In this document: positions 44,081 to 53,798 of the stretch, piece by piece | Layout: each line of letters starts with the position of its first letter | How positions within the stretch are numbered: position 1 is the first letter of the stretch | Source: Vibrio penaeicida | GTDB lineage: Bacteria > Pseudomonadota > Gammaproteobacteria > Enterobacterales > Vibrionaceae | Direction: 5' to 3' | Length of the DNA: 64,000 nt | Assembly: GCF_030689305.1 (NCBI RefSeq) | Contig: NZ_JAUYVM010000003.1 | Location: forward strand, 124,001 to 188,000 | The notes under the pieces: model-generated | Seen by the model: only the letters and a program-made list of their open reading frames with translations | What the model was told of the DNA's origin: nothing | The model's database searches: none | Made by a program: the position numbers and the translations under genes

Positions 44081-45889
44081 TTATGGAGTCCACGTAACTG
44101 TCAAATCGACGTTTGAGTAAGACTGGTAGCCGTTTAAGGCGATGTACCACTTTCCAGCGGTTGGATTATTGATAACACAAGACTCTGTGTTGCCATTTAT
44201 CCAAGGTGCGCAGTCGTTATTGAATGTCGATGGTTGGCTACCGAACTTAACGTATAAGTCGGCATCGCCAGTCCCGCCAGCAATGCTAATGGTGAGCTTG
44301 CTCATACCTGCGGGAATATCAATATTGTAATGGTCCCAACTTCCTTGTACGCCAGATAGGTTGCTTGCTTGAGCGTTGCCACCTTGGCCTGGTGTTGGAT
44401 CCGGATCTGGTGTTCCACCGCCACCAGCCAATTGGAGAGCGCGGTCAACAGCGGCATTGGCATCCAGCATACCTGCGCCACATCCACCATTGTTACAAGA
44501 ACCAGGGAAAGGACGTGCTGAATCTTTAATAATGGATTCAACTTGATCAGGCGTTGCTGCTGGGAAGGCTTGTTTAACTAAAGCCGCAACACCCGCAACA
44601 TGAGGGGTCGCCATTGACGTACCATTCATGTTTGTTGAAGACGGACCTTGAGGTGTCGCTGTACCCGAATCGACCGTAGACAATATGCTCACGCCGGGTG
44701 CCATAATATCGACCTCAGAACCATAGTTACTGAAGTTAGCTTGGTTGCCAGATGTGTCGGATGCACCGACAGTGATAATGCCTTGGCAATTTGCTGGAGT
44801 GACGTTTTGAGTGTTGATTCTATCGTTACCTGCTGCCACAACAATCACCGCGCCATTATTTCTCGCCGCGTTTATCGCATTTTGGTAGGTGTAACCACAG
44901 CTGCCTCCACCACCAAGGCTTAAGTTAATCACTTGTGCTGGATTAGGGTTGTTAACGTTACCTGCCCCCGCCGCCCAGATAATGCCATCTGAAATATCGG
45001 AAACGGAGCCACCACAACGGCCGAGTACACGAGCTGACGTGAGCTTCGCATCAAACGCGACCCCAACACCGTACTGACCATTTCCTTCAACAGCACCCAC
45101 TGTACCAAGCACATGAGTACCGTGCCATGTTGAATTTCGTGCAGGGATAGGGTTACCGTATTGGTCGTTTCCACACTCCCCATAAGCACTGCGGTCACCT
45201 GCGTCGATGCCGTTAGAATCTCGACCGTCGCCATCACGGGATGTCCAAGAATTACTGATGAAGTCGTAGTGTGATACTAAGTTTGGCGTGAGATCTGGGT
45301 GATTGGTGTAACCCGTATCGACCACACTTACCGTCACGCCCTGACCTGTGGCTTTGTTCCATGCCTGATCCGCGCGGATACCGACATTAGGGTTGCTGTA
45401 ATGCCACTGGCTTGAATATTGAGGGTCGCTAGGTGTATAGAATGGTTTTGCCCAGCCATCCAGCTCGACACTTTCTACATTCGGATCAGCGTTTAATTTA
45501 CTGATTATCGCTTCCAACCCATCGGCGTTGGTGCGGCTGTCAATTTTCACAACGTGATGATCGTCAAGCAGCATCGCACGTTTGTATCGAACTTCGTTGC
45601 CTAATTCATTCGTAATATTGTTAGACAAACTGCGGATGGAGTCCGATTGCTGCGCTTTAACAATTGATGCCATAAACCCACTTTGGGCTTGACCAGACGA
45701 CTTATATTTAACGATCAGTTGTACTTTATTAGACGGAATATCCTGTAGCGCACGCGAAAGTGCGTGGTAGGAATTTTGTGGTTGAGCCAGCGATGATGAA
45801 GCGTCTGCTGCCATTGCGCTCGATGCTGTTGCTCCTGCAAGTAATAAGGCGGAAACCACTGCCGTTAATTTGAAGTTAGAACGTTTCAC
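44081..45889 (-). CDS. Secreted S8 serine protease with C-terminal PPC domain
   Basis: A 602-residue preproprotein. Signal peptide about 1-27; prodomain about 55-145 (KVQLIVKYKSSGQAQSG); catalytic domain with Asp191 (VSVVDTGYT), His256 (STWHGTHVLG), and Ser425 (NGTSMATPHVAG), and Asn355 in the oxyanion position (VAAGN). A Gly/Pro-rich linker (GGGGTPDPDPTPGQGG) leads to the PPC domain (about 508-602, SIAGGTGDADLYVKFG), which is often removed during secretion. The family includes extracellular and outer-membrane-released proteases of marine gammaproteobacteria. It is monocistronic with a strong terminator. Confidence 0.92.
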   Translation of the reverse strand: MKRSNFKLTAVVSALLLAGATASSAMAADASSSLAQPQNSYHALSRALQDIPSNKVQLIVKYKSSGQAQSGFMASIVKAQQSDSIRSLSNNITNELGNEVRYKRAMLLDDHHVVKIDSRTNADGLEAIISKLNADPNVESVELDGWAKPFYTPSDPQYSSQWHYSNPNVGIRADQAWNKATGQGVTVSVVDTGYTNHPDLTPNLVSHYDFISNSWTSRDGDGRDSNGIDAGDRSAYGECGNDQYGNPIPARNSTWHGTHVLGTVGAVEGNGQYGVGVAFDAKLTSARVLGRCGGSVSDISDGIIWAAGAGNVNNPNPAQVINLSLGGGGSCGYTYQNAINAARNNGAVIVVAAGNDRINTQNVTPANCQGIITVGASDTSGNQANFSNYGSEVDIMAPGVSILSTVDSGTATPQGPSSTNMNGTSMATPHVAGVAALVKQAFPAATPDQVESIIKDSARPFPGSCNNGGCGAGMLDANAAVDRALQLAGGGGTPDPDPTPGQGGNAQASNLSGVQGSWDHYNIDIPAGMSKLTISIAGGTGDADLYVKFGSQPSTFNNDCAPWINGNTESCVINNPTAGKWYIALNGYQSYSNVDLTVTWTP

Positions 45890-46530
45890 TTCTTTTCTCC
45901 GTGACTATTTTGGGCGCGCATATCCAGAGATACCAATTTATTTATGCTCCTGCTATACAGGTGGGGCTAAGCCTACTGTCATTCGGCAATCCTCACACAA
46001 GCATTAAAGCGCTTAAGTGGCGTATCTGATTAAAAACGCTAAAGATTGAGCAACACATCCCTGATTCGCTAAACCTATATATGACGACGTATTCCGTTTG
46101 TCGCCTATCTACCCAAATAACACTCGATGAAACTAACATCTTGAGAGTTATTGGGCTTATTTGTACTCATAACAACGTTAGTCATGTCGCTCCCCTGAAG
46201 CTTTCTTCATGACCATCGAGTACATGTAATGCATGCCCAAAACATTAAGATATAAAAAATCCTGTTTATAGAATCCTATCGAATATATGGAATCATGTAT
46301 TGATAACCTCATGTACATTCATGAAATGAATTTTGTCGTGTCATTACGAATTTGTTTGAGATGAAATTTCTTGCATAGCAACATTAATCGGGGTTTGTGT
46401 TGTGAAATATGGTGAATACGCCAGATTGGTAGAGAAATTAACTGTGTTTTGGGGAAAGTGTCAGGGCTAAGACAGGTAGGTTGGTTGAATGGTGAGATCT
46501 CGTTTTGTACAAAATATGAGCGTTGCTGGT
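45890..46530. other. Long intergenic region
   Basis: About 640 bases upstream of the S8-PPC gene, including its promoter. An open frame on the minus strand (46319-46546) has no ribosome site or family features and was not called. No RNA gene or mobile element was recognised. Confidence 0.45.
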
Positions 46531-46558
46531 AAAAAAACACAGCCATACGAGCTGTGCT
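46531..46558 (-). terminator. Terminator of yegD
   Basis: Stem CACAGC / GCTGTG with a 7-base loop. Seven A on the left give T on the minus strand. Confidence 0.75.
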
Positions 46559-46614
46559 TTAAATAGTCTTTTCAAAAGTTACGTTGCTATCAGCGCTTCA
46601 GTAAGCGGTGCGTG

Positions 46615-47985
46615 TTACCGAAAGCAGGTATTTGCCCAATGAGTTAACCCTGCTGTTACCGAGCCGAAGAAGTTGCCGCTAACGATTGGTATGTTAGGTA
46701 ACTGAGCCTCGATTGCAGCGCGTAATATTGGAGAGCGAGCACTACCGCCGGTTAGATAAATGGCATCTGGATTTTTCCCACCTAAGCGGACGGCTTCGGC
46801 GACCAAATCAATCATTTTTTCTTGGGGAGTCGAGACAGCCTCCGCCATCTGGGCTTGTGAAACATCGACTTCCAACATTTCAGAAATCAAATTTAACTGA
46901 GTTGTAAACAGCGATGCATCGGACAGTGCAATTTTGGCTTGCTCCGCCTGACGAATAATACTGTACCCGAGTGTTTCCATGTAAACCTGCAACAAGCGTT
47001 CGATTTTGTTTGGCTCTAGGGCATCTTTTCTTAATTGCCTGAGTACTTTGTGATTCTCTCGACCATAAAAGTCACGCTGCGCTTCAACATTATTGATGGC
47101 GACGGGGTTCCAAAACTGATTTAAAGGGATGTCGATGCCCGCGTGGGTTTTCGAACCTTTACCAAATGCAGGCATAAGTTGTTTGAACGCAAGGTATATA
47201 TCGAAATCATTCCCTCCAACTCGTTGGCCACTGTGCGCTAATAAACTGGCAGTGCGGTCGGTTTGATGTGCCCAACTTGGTCCCATTTCTATCAACGAAC
47301 AGTCGGTGGTACCACCGCCGATATCAACCACCAAAACGGTTTTGTTTTCGCTCAAGGTGTTTTCGTAGTCGAGCCCTGCGGCTACCGGTTCAAATTGGAA
47401 TTCGATGTTGCGAAAGCCTGCGCGTGTTGCCGCGTTACGTAATATAGCTTCGGCTTGCTGGTTCGACTCTTCACCGCCACGACCATGGAAGTTGATTGGT
47501 CGACCAATTACCGCATCATTTATCACTTGATCGATATGTTGCTCGGCATTGTTTTTTATATTAACCATCATCGAACAAACCAAATCTTCAAAAAAACGGA
47601 TCTGGACTTCGTGCAAACCACTGGCACCCAAGAAGGATTTTGGAGATTTTACGTAATAGACCTCTCTAGGGTCTTCGAGGTACAAATCCAACGCCGCTTG
47701 ACCAAATAAAATGTCATCTGCCAGTACTTCGATGTCTTCTTCGCGGTTAAAAGCAATGGAGCGCCTGAGCACTTGTTCGCCAACGGAATCACTTGGCGAG
47801 ATCCCGTGATGACGAAACAACGCCTCAGAAACGGCTTCCCGTGTAGGAGCACAAAGGGTAGAAGGAATAAAGTTGCTGTTATTCTCTAACGGGATTAATA
47901 CGGGTTTGTCTTTCTCTGATGTCGCATCTTTTACCATGGATGCTACCGAGCAATTTGCGGTTCCATAATCAAAACCAATATACAT
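46615..47985 (-). CDS. yegD: YegD-type Hsp70-family protein
   Basis: A 456-residue protein with the actin/Hsp70 ATPase fold. Phosphate 1 motif is MYIGFDYGTANCSVA at the N-terminus, phosphate 2 is VLVVDIGGGTTDCSL near residue 215, and the adenosine motif is IYLTGGSARSPIL near 420. There is no substrate-binding C-terminal domain as in DnaK; this short form matches E. coli YegD. The role is thought to be chaperone-related but is not well defined. It is monocistronic. Confidence 0.92.
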   Translation of the reverse strand: MYIGFDYGTANCSVASMVKDATSEKDKPVLIPLENNSNFIPSTLCAPTREAVSEALFRHHGISPSDSVGEQVLRRSIAFNREEDIEVLADDILFGQAALDLYLEDPREVYYVKSPKSFLGASGLHEVQIRFFEDLVCSMMVNIKNNAEQHIDQVINDAVIGRPINFHGRGGEESNQQAEAILRNAATRAGFRNIEFQFEPVAAGLDYENTLSENKTVLVVDIGGGTTDCSLIEMGPSWAHQTDRTASLLAHSGQRVGGNDFDIYLAFKQLMPAFGKGSKTHAGIDIPLNQFWNPVAINNVEAQRDFYGRENHKVLRQLRKDALEPNKIERLLQVYMETLGYSIIRQAEQAKIALSDASLFTTQLNLISEMLEVDVSQAQMAEAVSTPQEKMIDLVAEAVRLGGKNPDAIYLTGGSARSPILRAAIEAQLPNIPIVSGNFFGSVTAGLTHWANTCFR

Positions 47986-48526
47986 GTCATCTCCCGTATT
48001 TGAGTGAAAAAGGTCGGCGATTCTACAGTAAATAAAAGACTGAATAAATATTTAAATATACCCAAGTGACTTCAAAATGCAGGATTCATCTTGAGGTTAC
48101 GTGGGTATAGACCCAATGACTTAATTGAAGAGGGAATTATTACTGTGCAGCGTATTGTGATCTTTATACAAAATAGGAGGCTAAAATAAATTTCAGAGAT
48201 TTTGAGGTTTGTTTAAAAGTTTGACTGGAGATCAATGAAAGGGAACATTCCCATTGACGGAAAAAATGAAAATCAATAGGTTTCTCCGTGCCATCGAAAC
48301 TTCGAAAAGCCAGTGTTTATAAGGGATGCAGTCCGATATGAGCTGGTTGAATAGTCGGAGTCGGTGTTTTTGTTTTTGGAATCATTTTTTAACCGTATTC
48401 CATTGTCTGTTGTTTGAATTTTTATTTTCTTAAGCATTTATTCACTTCAGATACGCATTTTGTATACGTCATGCGAATTTACGCAGAACTTCTGACGTTC
48501 AAATAAAAATAATACCGGAGAACACA
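47986..48526. other. Intergenic region with a palindromic repeat
   Basis: About 540 bases. Besides the palindrome at 48057-48109 there is no coding frame of interest. It holds the divergent promoters of yegD and the secreted hypothetical gene; CCGGAGAA is the ribosome site of the latter. Confidence 0.5.
48057..48109. repeat. Complete 53-bp palindromic intergenic repeat
   Basis: TATACCCA ... TGGGTATA are the ends, and the arms stay largely complementary (CTTCAAAATG / CATCTTGAGG) up to a loop CAGGATT. Parts of the same repeat recur at 22992-23020 (CTCAAGATGCAGGATTCA), near 49999 (ACCTCAAGATGC) and near 1220 (ATACCCAAGC). Such short palindromes are common between Vibrio genes. Confidence 0.65.
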
Positions 48527-49846
48527 ATGAAAACCTTGAATCTCTCTAAACTGTCGCTTGCAGTAGTATTTACTCTGTCCTCGGCGTCAGCTCTAGCCCA
48601 ATCGCCATCCTTTACCGAGGGGCTAGAAGGACGTGTTATGTCCTACTCGGAGTTTGTTGATAATAAATCAAACCAAAAAATGTTGATGACATTTGCCGAA
48701 CACTCTCAAGCAGGCTCCATCACATTTAACATTGACCACACCTGTGGTTATGTTTTGGGTACGCTAAACCTGAATGATCCTACTAGCATTTTTGGTGGTG
48801 GGATGAATATTAAACTCAATAAATTTGGCAGCACCCATCGATGCAGCACAGAAGAGTTTGATGATCTTCGAACGTTGGTAACGGCAGACAACATCAACAG
48901 CATAAGGCTGTTCACCACGCAAACGAGCCTGTCTTCTAAAGTCACTGGTGCAACGTTGTCATTTAGTGACGTTACAAAAGAAGTAGAAGCACAACGCGCT
49001 CGACAAGCGGTGCTCGATACTTACTGGGTAAGAGGAAATGACTCTGCATCCGGCAGCCAATCCGATGAGAAGCCTTCTGTGGACCTTTACTTGGAGCGAG
49101 TTCAACAAGCGGCAACAGACTTCCCATATTTTGTGGTTCACAATCACGCATTACGTATCTTTGAAAGCGATAAAACAGACACCGGAATTGCAGCAGAAAC
49201 TTATGTAGGCGGTATATTTGGCGGTTTCAATATCACAAATGGTATGAGCAGCGAGTCGATAGTTGGAAATCAAGGAACGACATTTGGGTTTGACCACACA
49301 CACGCAAATGGCTACGACTTAACTCAAGGGTCTATTAAGTTTGGTCAGTTTCATTGGTTGGAGCGGATACATTTGGATTGGCCTGCGAAGTTGAGCTCTA
49401 AAAATCGTTTTCAAGTTAATGGCGATTCGCTAACGCTGTCTTCCGATATTTCTGAGGAAACCATTAAGTATGATCGTTTGGTTAAATCCGCCAAAATTGA
49501 AGATCTTAAAAATACAGAGTGGGTGGGGAACATCGCAAGCGAGAATGTGACGGCGAAGTTTGCGAGCCACTCGCTGGAAGAGATGCTCGTGAGTTTTGAA
49601 GGGATTGGTTCTAGAGCTTTAGTTAAATTGAGCGCAAACGACAGCGGTTCATTTAGCAAAGCACAAGTTGTGGGTGCAACCCACCAACATGCTTTGGTAT
49701 CAACGCTGAGCAACGCATTACCGGAAGTAAAGTCGGTTGTTTTGGATTACTCTGACGCGAATAGCCGTAAGCTTCATATCATTACAGAAAGTGAAATATT
49801 CTCGCTAACAGAGAAACGCGCGGCGATTGCTATCACTTTTAATTAA
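48527..49846 (+). CDS. Secreted hypothetical protein, 439 residues
   Basis: It has a clear signal peptide (about 1-24, ending SSASALAQ). The mature part is beta-rich. Two cysteines lie early (HTCGYVLG and HRCSTEE). Two segments of the middle are Gly-rich (YVGGIFGGFNITNGMSSESI; GNQGTTFGFDHTHANGYD). I do not recognise a family. CCGGAG 9 bases before the ATG supports the start. It stands alone, with a terminator after it. The product is expected in the periplasm or outside the cell. Confidence 0.7.
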   Translation: MKTLNLSKLSLAVVFTLSSASALAQSPSFTEGLEGRVMSYSEFVDNKSNQKMLMTFAEHSQAGSITFNIDHTCGYVLGTLNLNDPTSIFGGGMNIKLNKFGSTHRCSTEEFDDLRTLVTADNINSIRLFTTQTSLSSKVTGATLSFSDVTKEVEAQRARQAVLDTYWVRGNDSASGSQSDEKPSVDLYLERVQQAATDFPYFVVHNHALRIFESDKTDTGIAAETYVGGIFGGFNITNGMSSESIVGNQGTTFGFDHTHANGYDLTQGSIKFGQFHWLERIHLDWPAKLSSKNRFQVNGDSLTLSSDISEETIKYDRLVKSAKIEDLKNTEWVGNIASENVTAKFASHSLEEMLVSFEGIGSRALVKLSANDSGSFSKAQVVGATHQHALVSTLSNALPEVKSVVLDYSDANSRKLHIITESEIFSLTEKRAAIAITFN

Positions 49847-49878
49847 GATCGCTTTTTAGATTAATACTACCCCCCGAT

Positions 49879-49910
49879 AGCCCGGCCGAATCAACGGTTG
49901 GGCTTTTTTG
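49879..49910 (+). terminator. Rho-independent terminator
   Basis: AGCCC-GG-CCG / CGG-TT-GGGCT stem with an internal bulge, followed by six T. Confidence 0.75.
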
Positions 49911-50134
49911 TTTTTCTAGTTTTGATTCTTTCAGCGTGTTTATCCAAAGCTGAGTATATGTGGATAACATTTGTAACATCAGTTGCATTCACGCTCTACA
50001 ACCTCAAGATGCTAACTCCGATACCCACAGTTTTAAGCTACATAATCTGGCAATCGAATCATCGCAAGAATTGAAAATTCTTTTAGTCAGTTAACACCTA
50101 GAATGGCGACCAAGCTTAATAAAAAGGAATCAAC

Positions 50135-51508
50135 ATGTCCGCAAGGAACACCAGTAAAGAAGCATCGACTCAACAATTAGCGAATACGCCCATTTTCCCT
50201 CTGTTTATGCAAACTGCCATTCCCATTTGTATCGGGATGTTGGTGATTGGCTTGTACAATTTGGTGGATGGTATTTTCATTGCGCGATGGGTAGGGGCTG
50301 ATGCGATTGGCGCGGTTTCGATGGTGTTTCCAATGCAAATGCTGATCGCCTCCGTGGGTGCGATGATTTCCTCGGGCACGGCAGCGATACTTACGCGGCT
50401 TATCGGAGAAGGGAAACTGTCGGATGCAGGAAACGTGGCTGGGAACGCCGTTTTTCTTACTGCTACCCTTAGCGTGATTTTTTTTGTTATCGGGTGGCAG
50501 CACCTAGACGCTGTGCTTGAATTCCTTGCCGTTTCACCCGCCTTTTATGATCAAGCATTCCAGTACGCGCAACCCATTGTTCTTACGGCTATCGTAGCGA
50601 TGATGCTCCCCGTTTTTGGCGATGTATTCCGTGCCGAAGGTAAAGCGCCGATCATGATGCTATTAATGCTGACCTCTTCCGTTTTGAATATTGTGTTGGA
50701 CTACCTGTTTATCGTCGTCATGAATTGGGGGGTATCTGGTGCGGCTTGGGCAACGGTACTCTCTCAAGCTGTTTCCCTGAGCATAGGGATCTACATGTAT
50801 TTAAAAGGAAAAACCTTGGTTCGCTTTTCCTTTCAATTCAATGTTCGGCTTTGGGGTTCTATTGCCGCTTTAGGCGTACCTGTGTTGGTCGCTCAAATGG
50901 GGATGGCGATTCAAACGGGCTTGGTGAATTTTCAATTTACCGAAATAGCATCTAAAGATTGGATCAGCGCTTACGGCATTTTGGGAAGGCTGTCGATTTT
51001 CATTATCCTGCCTATGATAGCGATGCTGATTTCGTTTCAAACCATATGTGGCTTTAACCTTGGTGCGAAGGCGATAGACCGAGTTCAGCAAAGTATTAAA
51101 GTTGCACTTACGGCAATGGTTGCGTATTCCAGTTTCGTCACGCTCCTATTGATTACTGTGCCTGAGTGGTTGATGGGCGTGTTTACAACGGAACAGGAAT
51201 TGATTTCTTACGGGAAAATTATCATATTTGCCACCATTTGGGGCTTACCATTGGCTGGAATCAACATGCTGGCGACAGGGTTCTATCAAGCAAAAGGCAA
51301 CGCCAAGCTGGCAACGATGTACAGCCTGTTGCGTGTTGTGTTTATTATGAGTCCATTGCTGTTTATTTTGCCGTACTTTTTTGATTTGGAAGGGGTATTC
51401 TTGGCGATTGTAGCAAGTGATGTTCTGGCAGCAGGTATTACGTTAGTGCTGTGTTTTAAAGAGTACAAAAAACTTTCTGAACCGGAGTTGAGTTACGTTG
51501 ACGTTTAG
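50135..51508 (+). CDS. MATE-family multidrug efflux transporter
   Basis: A 457-residue protein with twelve membrane helices in two halves. The N-terminal half carries PICIGMLVIGLYNLVDGIFI and RWVGADAIGAVSMVFP, typical of MATE proteins; the second half has VPVLVAQMGMAIQTGLVNFQ. The carriers export cationic drugs or metabolites in exchange for Na+ or H+. AAAAGGAATC lies upstream of the start. The gene overlaps an AraC/GyrI-type regulator gene by 11 bases, so pump and regulator are made together. Confidence 0.92.
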   Translation: MSARNTSKEASTQQLANTPIFPLFMQTAIPICIGMLVIGLYNLVDGIFIARWVGADAIGAVSMVFPMQMLIASVGAMISSGTAAILTRLIGEGKLSDAGNVAGNAVFLTATLSVIFFVIGWQHLDAVLEFLAVSPAFYDQAFQYAQPIVLTAIVAMMLPVFGDVFRAEGKAPIMMLLMLTSSVLNIVLDYLFIVVMNWGVSGAAWATVLSQAVSLSIGIYMYLKGKTLVRFSFQFNVRLWGSIAALGVPVLVAQMGMAIQTGLVNFQFTEIASKDWISAYGILGRLSIFIILPMIAMLISFQTICGFNLGAKAIDRVQQSIKVALTAMVAYSSFVTLLLITVPEWLMGVFTTEQELISYGKIIIFATIWGLPLAGINMLATGFYQAKGNAKLATMYSLLRVVFIMSPLLFILPYFFDLEGVFLAIVASDVLAAGITLVLCFKEYKKLSEPELSYVDV

Positions 51509-52508
51509 TGTGAACTCCCTGTCAGCCAGCAGTTGGCAGGTTTATAGTGAAAGGCTCGAGCCCGTTCTAGCCTATATTCATCAGCATTTGGATAAGCCAC
51601 TGACGCTTGAGAAAGCGGCAGAGCTGAGCCACTTTTCCAAATATCATTTTCAGCGAATCTTTAGCGCGATTATTGGTGAAAGCTTATCTCAATACAGCAA
51701 TCGATTAAGGCTTGAGAAAGCAGCAAACGCGTTGCTTTTTCACGAATCATTGTCGATTACTGATATCGCCATGCAATTTGGTTTTTCCAGCAGTGCGAAT
51801 TTCTCTCGCTCATTTAAAGATCATTTTGGTATCTCGCCCTACGGTGTAAAGAGTGGTAAGCCCAAATCGTTGAATGGCGTAAAAACCCCGCTTAAGCAGC
51901 CAATCGATACGGCTATTTTGCAACACATTCATACGTTGCGAGCCGAAGCCAAAGTTTGTCCACCTAGTGAAGCGATTACCCCCGACAGGATATTTGAATC
52001 GCCAGACACTGAGCTTTGTATTTTGAGGTCAGAAGAAGGCTATTTATTGCCAAGTATATTCCAGTGCTGGAATACGTTGATTGATTGGGGGCTAGAGAAC
52101 GACATAGGGGCCATGGATCAGGTTCGGCTTGCAATGTGCCACGACAATTTGCTTTTTACCCCCAGAGAAAAGTGCCGATATGATGCGGCACTTATGATCA
52201 CGCCAGAGCAGCGAAGTAAAATCCACGAACCATTCGAACTGGGCAAGTTAAGTTCAGGTCGGTATGCGGCTTTCAGGTATCAGGGCAAACCAGACAATGC
52301 TGCGAAATTTCAGATCAGCTTGTACGCGAAATGGTTGCCGTATAGCGGATACGAGCCTGATATCGCCCCCCTCATTGAGCGCTATGATAGACCGATCTCT
52401 TCATTGGATAAGGACGGTAAGCCAGAGTGGATTGACTTGGAAGTGTGGATCAAAATAAAACCGCTCAGAACGTTGAACGAACTGAGCGGTGGTTGTTGTA
52501 GCGACTAG
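51498..52508 (+). CDS. AraC-family regulator with GyrI-like effector domain
   Basis: A 336-residue protein. The N-terminal AraC domain is complete: LDKPLTLEKAAELSHFSKYH, then SITDIAMQFGFSSSANFSRS. The C-terminal half (about 165-330) is a GyrI-like/AraC_E_bind small-molecule domain (PFELGKLSSGRYAAFRYQGK, and EWIDLEVWIKIKPL near the end). This is the Rob/BmrR-type sensor that binds hydrophobic cations or drugs, which fits control of the MATE pump. The start is TTG at 51498 with GGAG 10 bases upstream; a GTG at 51510 is possible. Confidence 0.9.
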   Translation: MTFSVNSLSASSWQVYSERLEPVLAYIHQHLDKPLTLEKAAELSHFSKYHFQRIFSAIIGESLSQYSNRLRLEKAANALLFHESLSITDIAMQFGFSSSANFSRSFKDHFGISPYGVKSGKPKSLNGVKTPLKQPIDTAILQHIHTLRAEAKVCPPSEAITPDRIFESPDTELCILRSEEGYLLPSIFQCWNTLIDWGLENDIGAMDQVRLAMCHDNLLFTPREKCRYDAALMITPEQRSKIHEPFELGKLSSGRYAAFRYQGKPDNAAKFQISLYAKWLPYSGYEPDIAPLIERYDRPISSLDKDGKPEWIDLEVWIKIKPLRTLNELSGGCCSD

Positions 52509-52511
52509 ATA

Positions 52512-53795
52512 TTAAGGCGATTGACTAAAATACGCGTCGACGGAACGTTCGGCCTCGGCGATTGGTGTCGCGCTTTTACTCGCGGGTGGGGCAAACTCTG
52601 TTGTCGCTAAATCGTAGGTGTAGAGATCAATGGATTGATCCCGCTCATCCTGATTTCGAATTTGTCCCTCTTCAGACGGGTAAAGCACCGTACCGAGTAC
52701 ATCCCCCAAGTGGCTTAGCAGTACATCAAACGTGCCTTGTTGCGGTGTGGCACTGCGCCTGCGTTGCGATGGCGGGTAACCATCCGTCAGTCGCAAACCC
52801 AAAACGTTCGCGTTTAACGGCTTAAGGTTCGGGTGCTGTGCCGATACCGAAGGCGATAGAAAATCAAACGCATGAAGGGGGAAGTTGTTTAACACCCCAC
52901 CGTCCATCCACATTCCATGATAGTCATCTGCTCTTTGGTTGTATTGCCCTGTAGGCACATTCGCTTCCACGTGAACCGGTTTAAACAACACCGGTAAATT
53001 CATCGAAATTCCCACGGCTTCTGCAACGGGGAAATCTGGGGTTTGCCGCTTAGAAAATACCGATGGTCGGTGCTTGGTAATGTTAGAACCGGTGATCACT
53101 AAATCGACGCCCGTGAGGTCAAAGAACTCACGAAAGTTAAGTTCCGAACCGTTTACGGCGTAGATAAGCGGCGCTTGCCCTTGCGGAGTTCGCCGGTTAA
53201 CCAACCTTTGCCACAAAGTGCCATAGAGCGCACTTTGCAAGAAGTTTCGGGCTGCCACTCCCGGAAACATGCCTCGGTCGAACAATATGTTAAACAAGTA
53301 GTGTTCGGGGTGAGCAATTAACCTACGCACAATGGGATCGGATGTGGAGCCAAATGCCCCATTCCTCGCCAGATTACCGACTGCGCTCGCCAACATCGAC
53401 AAGCCACGAATGCTTTGGCTTTGCTGGCGAATATGATCGATAGGTCGAACCCCATTTGGCGCGCTGGTGTGCAAATCGGGGCGATTGTTCCGATCTACCG
53501 AGCGAGACAGCCCAATGCTTGGCCCATCAAAAAAGCCAGTAAAGGTACTGGAATTATTAAGCACCTGTTGCAGCTGGGTGGAGTTATAGCCCATCGCTAA
53601 AAACATGGCGGTGATGGCGCCGGCCGAAGCTCCACTGATACCCCGAATCTGGTTTTGCCCGGGCGTATCAATGTTGATAGGTAGAACACCGTGCCGCTCC
53701 AAGGCGCGAATGGCACCGAGGTAAGTCACCCCTTTGCCTCCGCCACCTTCTAGCGCGAGATAGTGTACATCCGCTGGATTAGAGATTCGTGCCAT
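52512..53795 (-). CDS. Patatin-like phospholipase
   Basis: A 427-residue protein. The oxyanion motif GGGGKG is at residues 17-22, the nucleophile elbow GASAG contains Ser57, and the catalytic Asp298 is in WMDGGVLNNFPL. All three patatin elements are present, so it should be an active lipid acyl hydrolase. There is no signal peptide. It starts 3 bases after the end of the 1041-residue gene, so the two are translationally linked and probably work together. In other systems patatin enzymes are effectors of secretion or defence systems; which applies here is not known. Confidence 0.9.
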   Translation of the reverse strand: MARISNPADVHYLALEGGGGKGVTYLGAIRALERHGVLPINIDTPGQNQIRGISGASAGAITAMFLAMGYNSTQLQQVLNNSSTFTGFFDGPSIGLSRSVDRNNRPDLHTSAPNGVRPIDHIRQQSQSIRGLSMLASAVGNLARNGAFGSTSDPIVRRLIAHPEHYLFNILFDRGMFPGVAARNFLQSALYGTLWQRLVNRRTPQGQAPLIYAVNGSELNFREFFDLTGVDLVITGSNITKHRPSVFSKRQTPDFPVAEAVGISMNLPVLFKPVHVEANVPTGQYNQRADDYHGMWMDGGVLNNFPLHAFDFLSPSVSAQHPNLKPLNANVLGLRLTDGYPPSQRRRSATPQQGTFDVLLSHLGDVLGTVLYPSEEGQIRNQDERDQSIDLYTYDLATTEFAPPASKSATPIAEAERSVDAYFSQSP

Positions 53796-53798
53796 GGC

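Noticed and set aside
46319..46546. 75-residue minus-strand open frame upstream of the S8-PPC gene
   Set aside because: No ribosome site and no recognisable features; composition looks non-coding.
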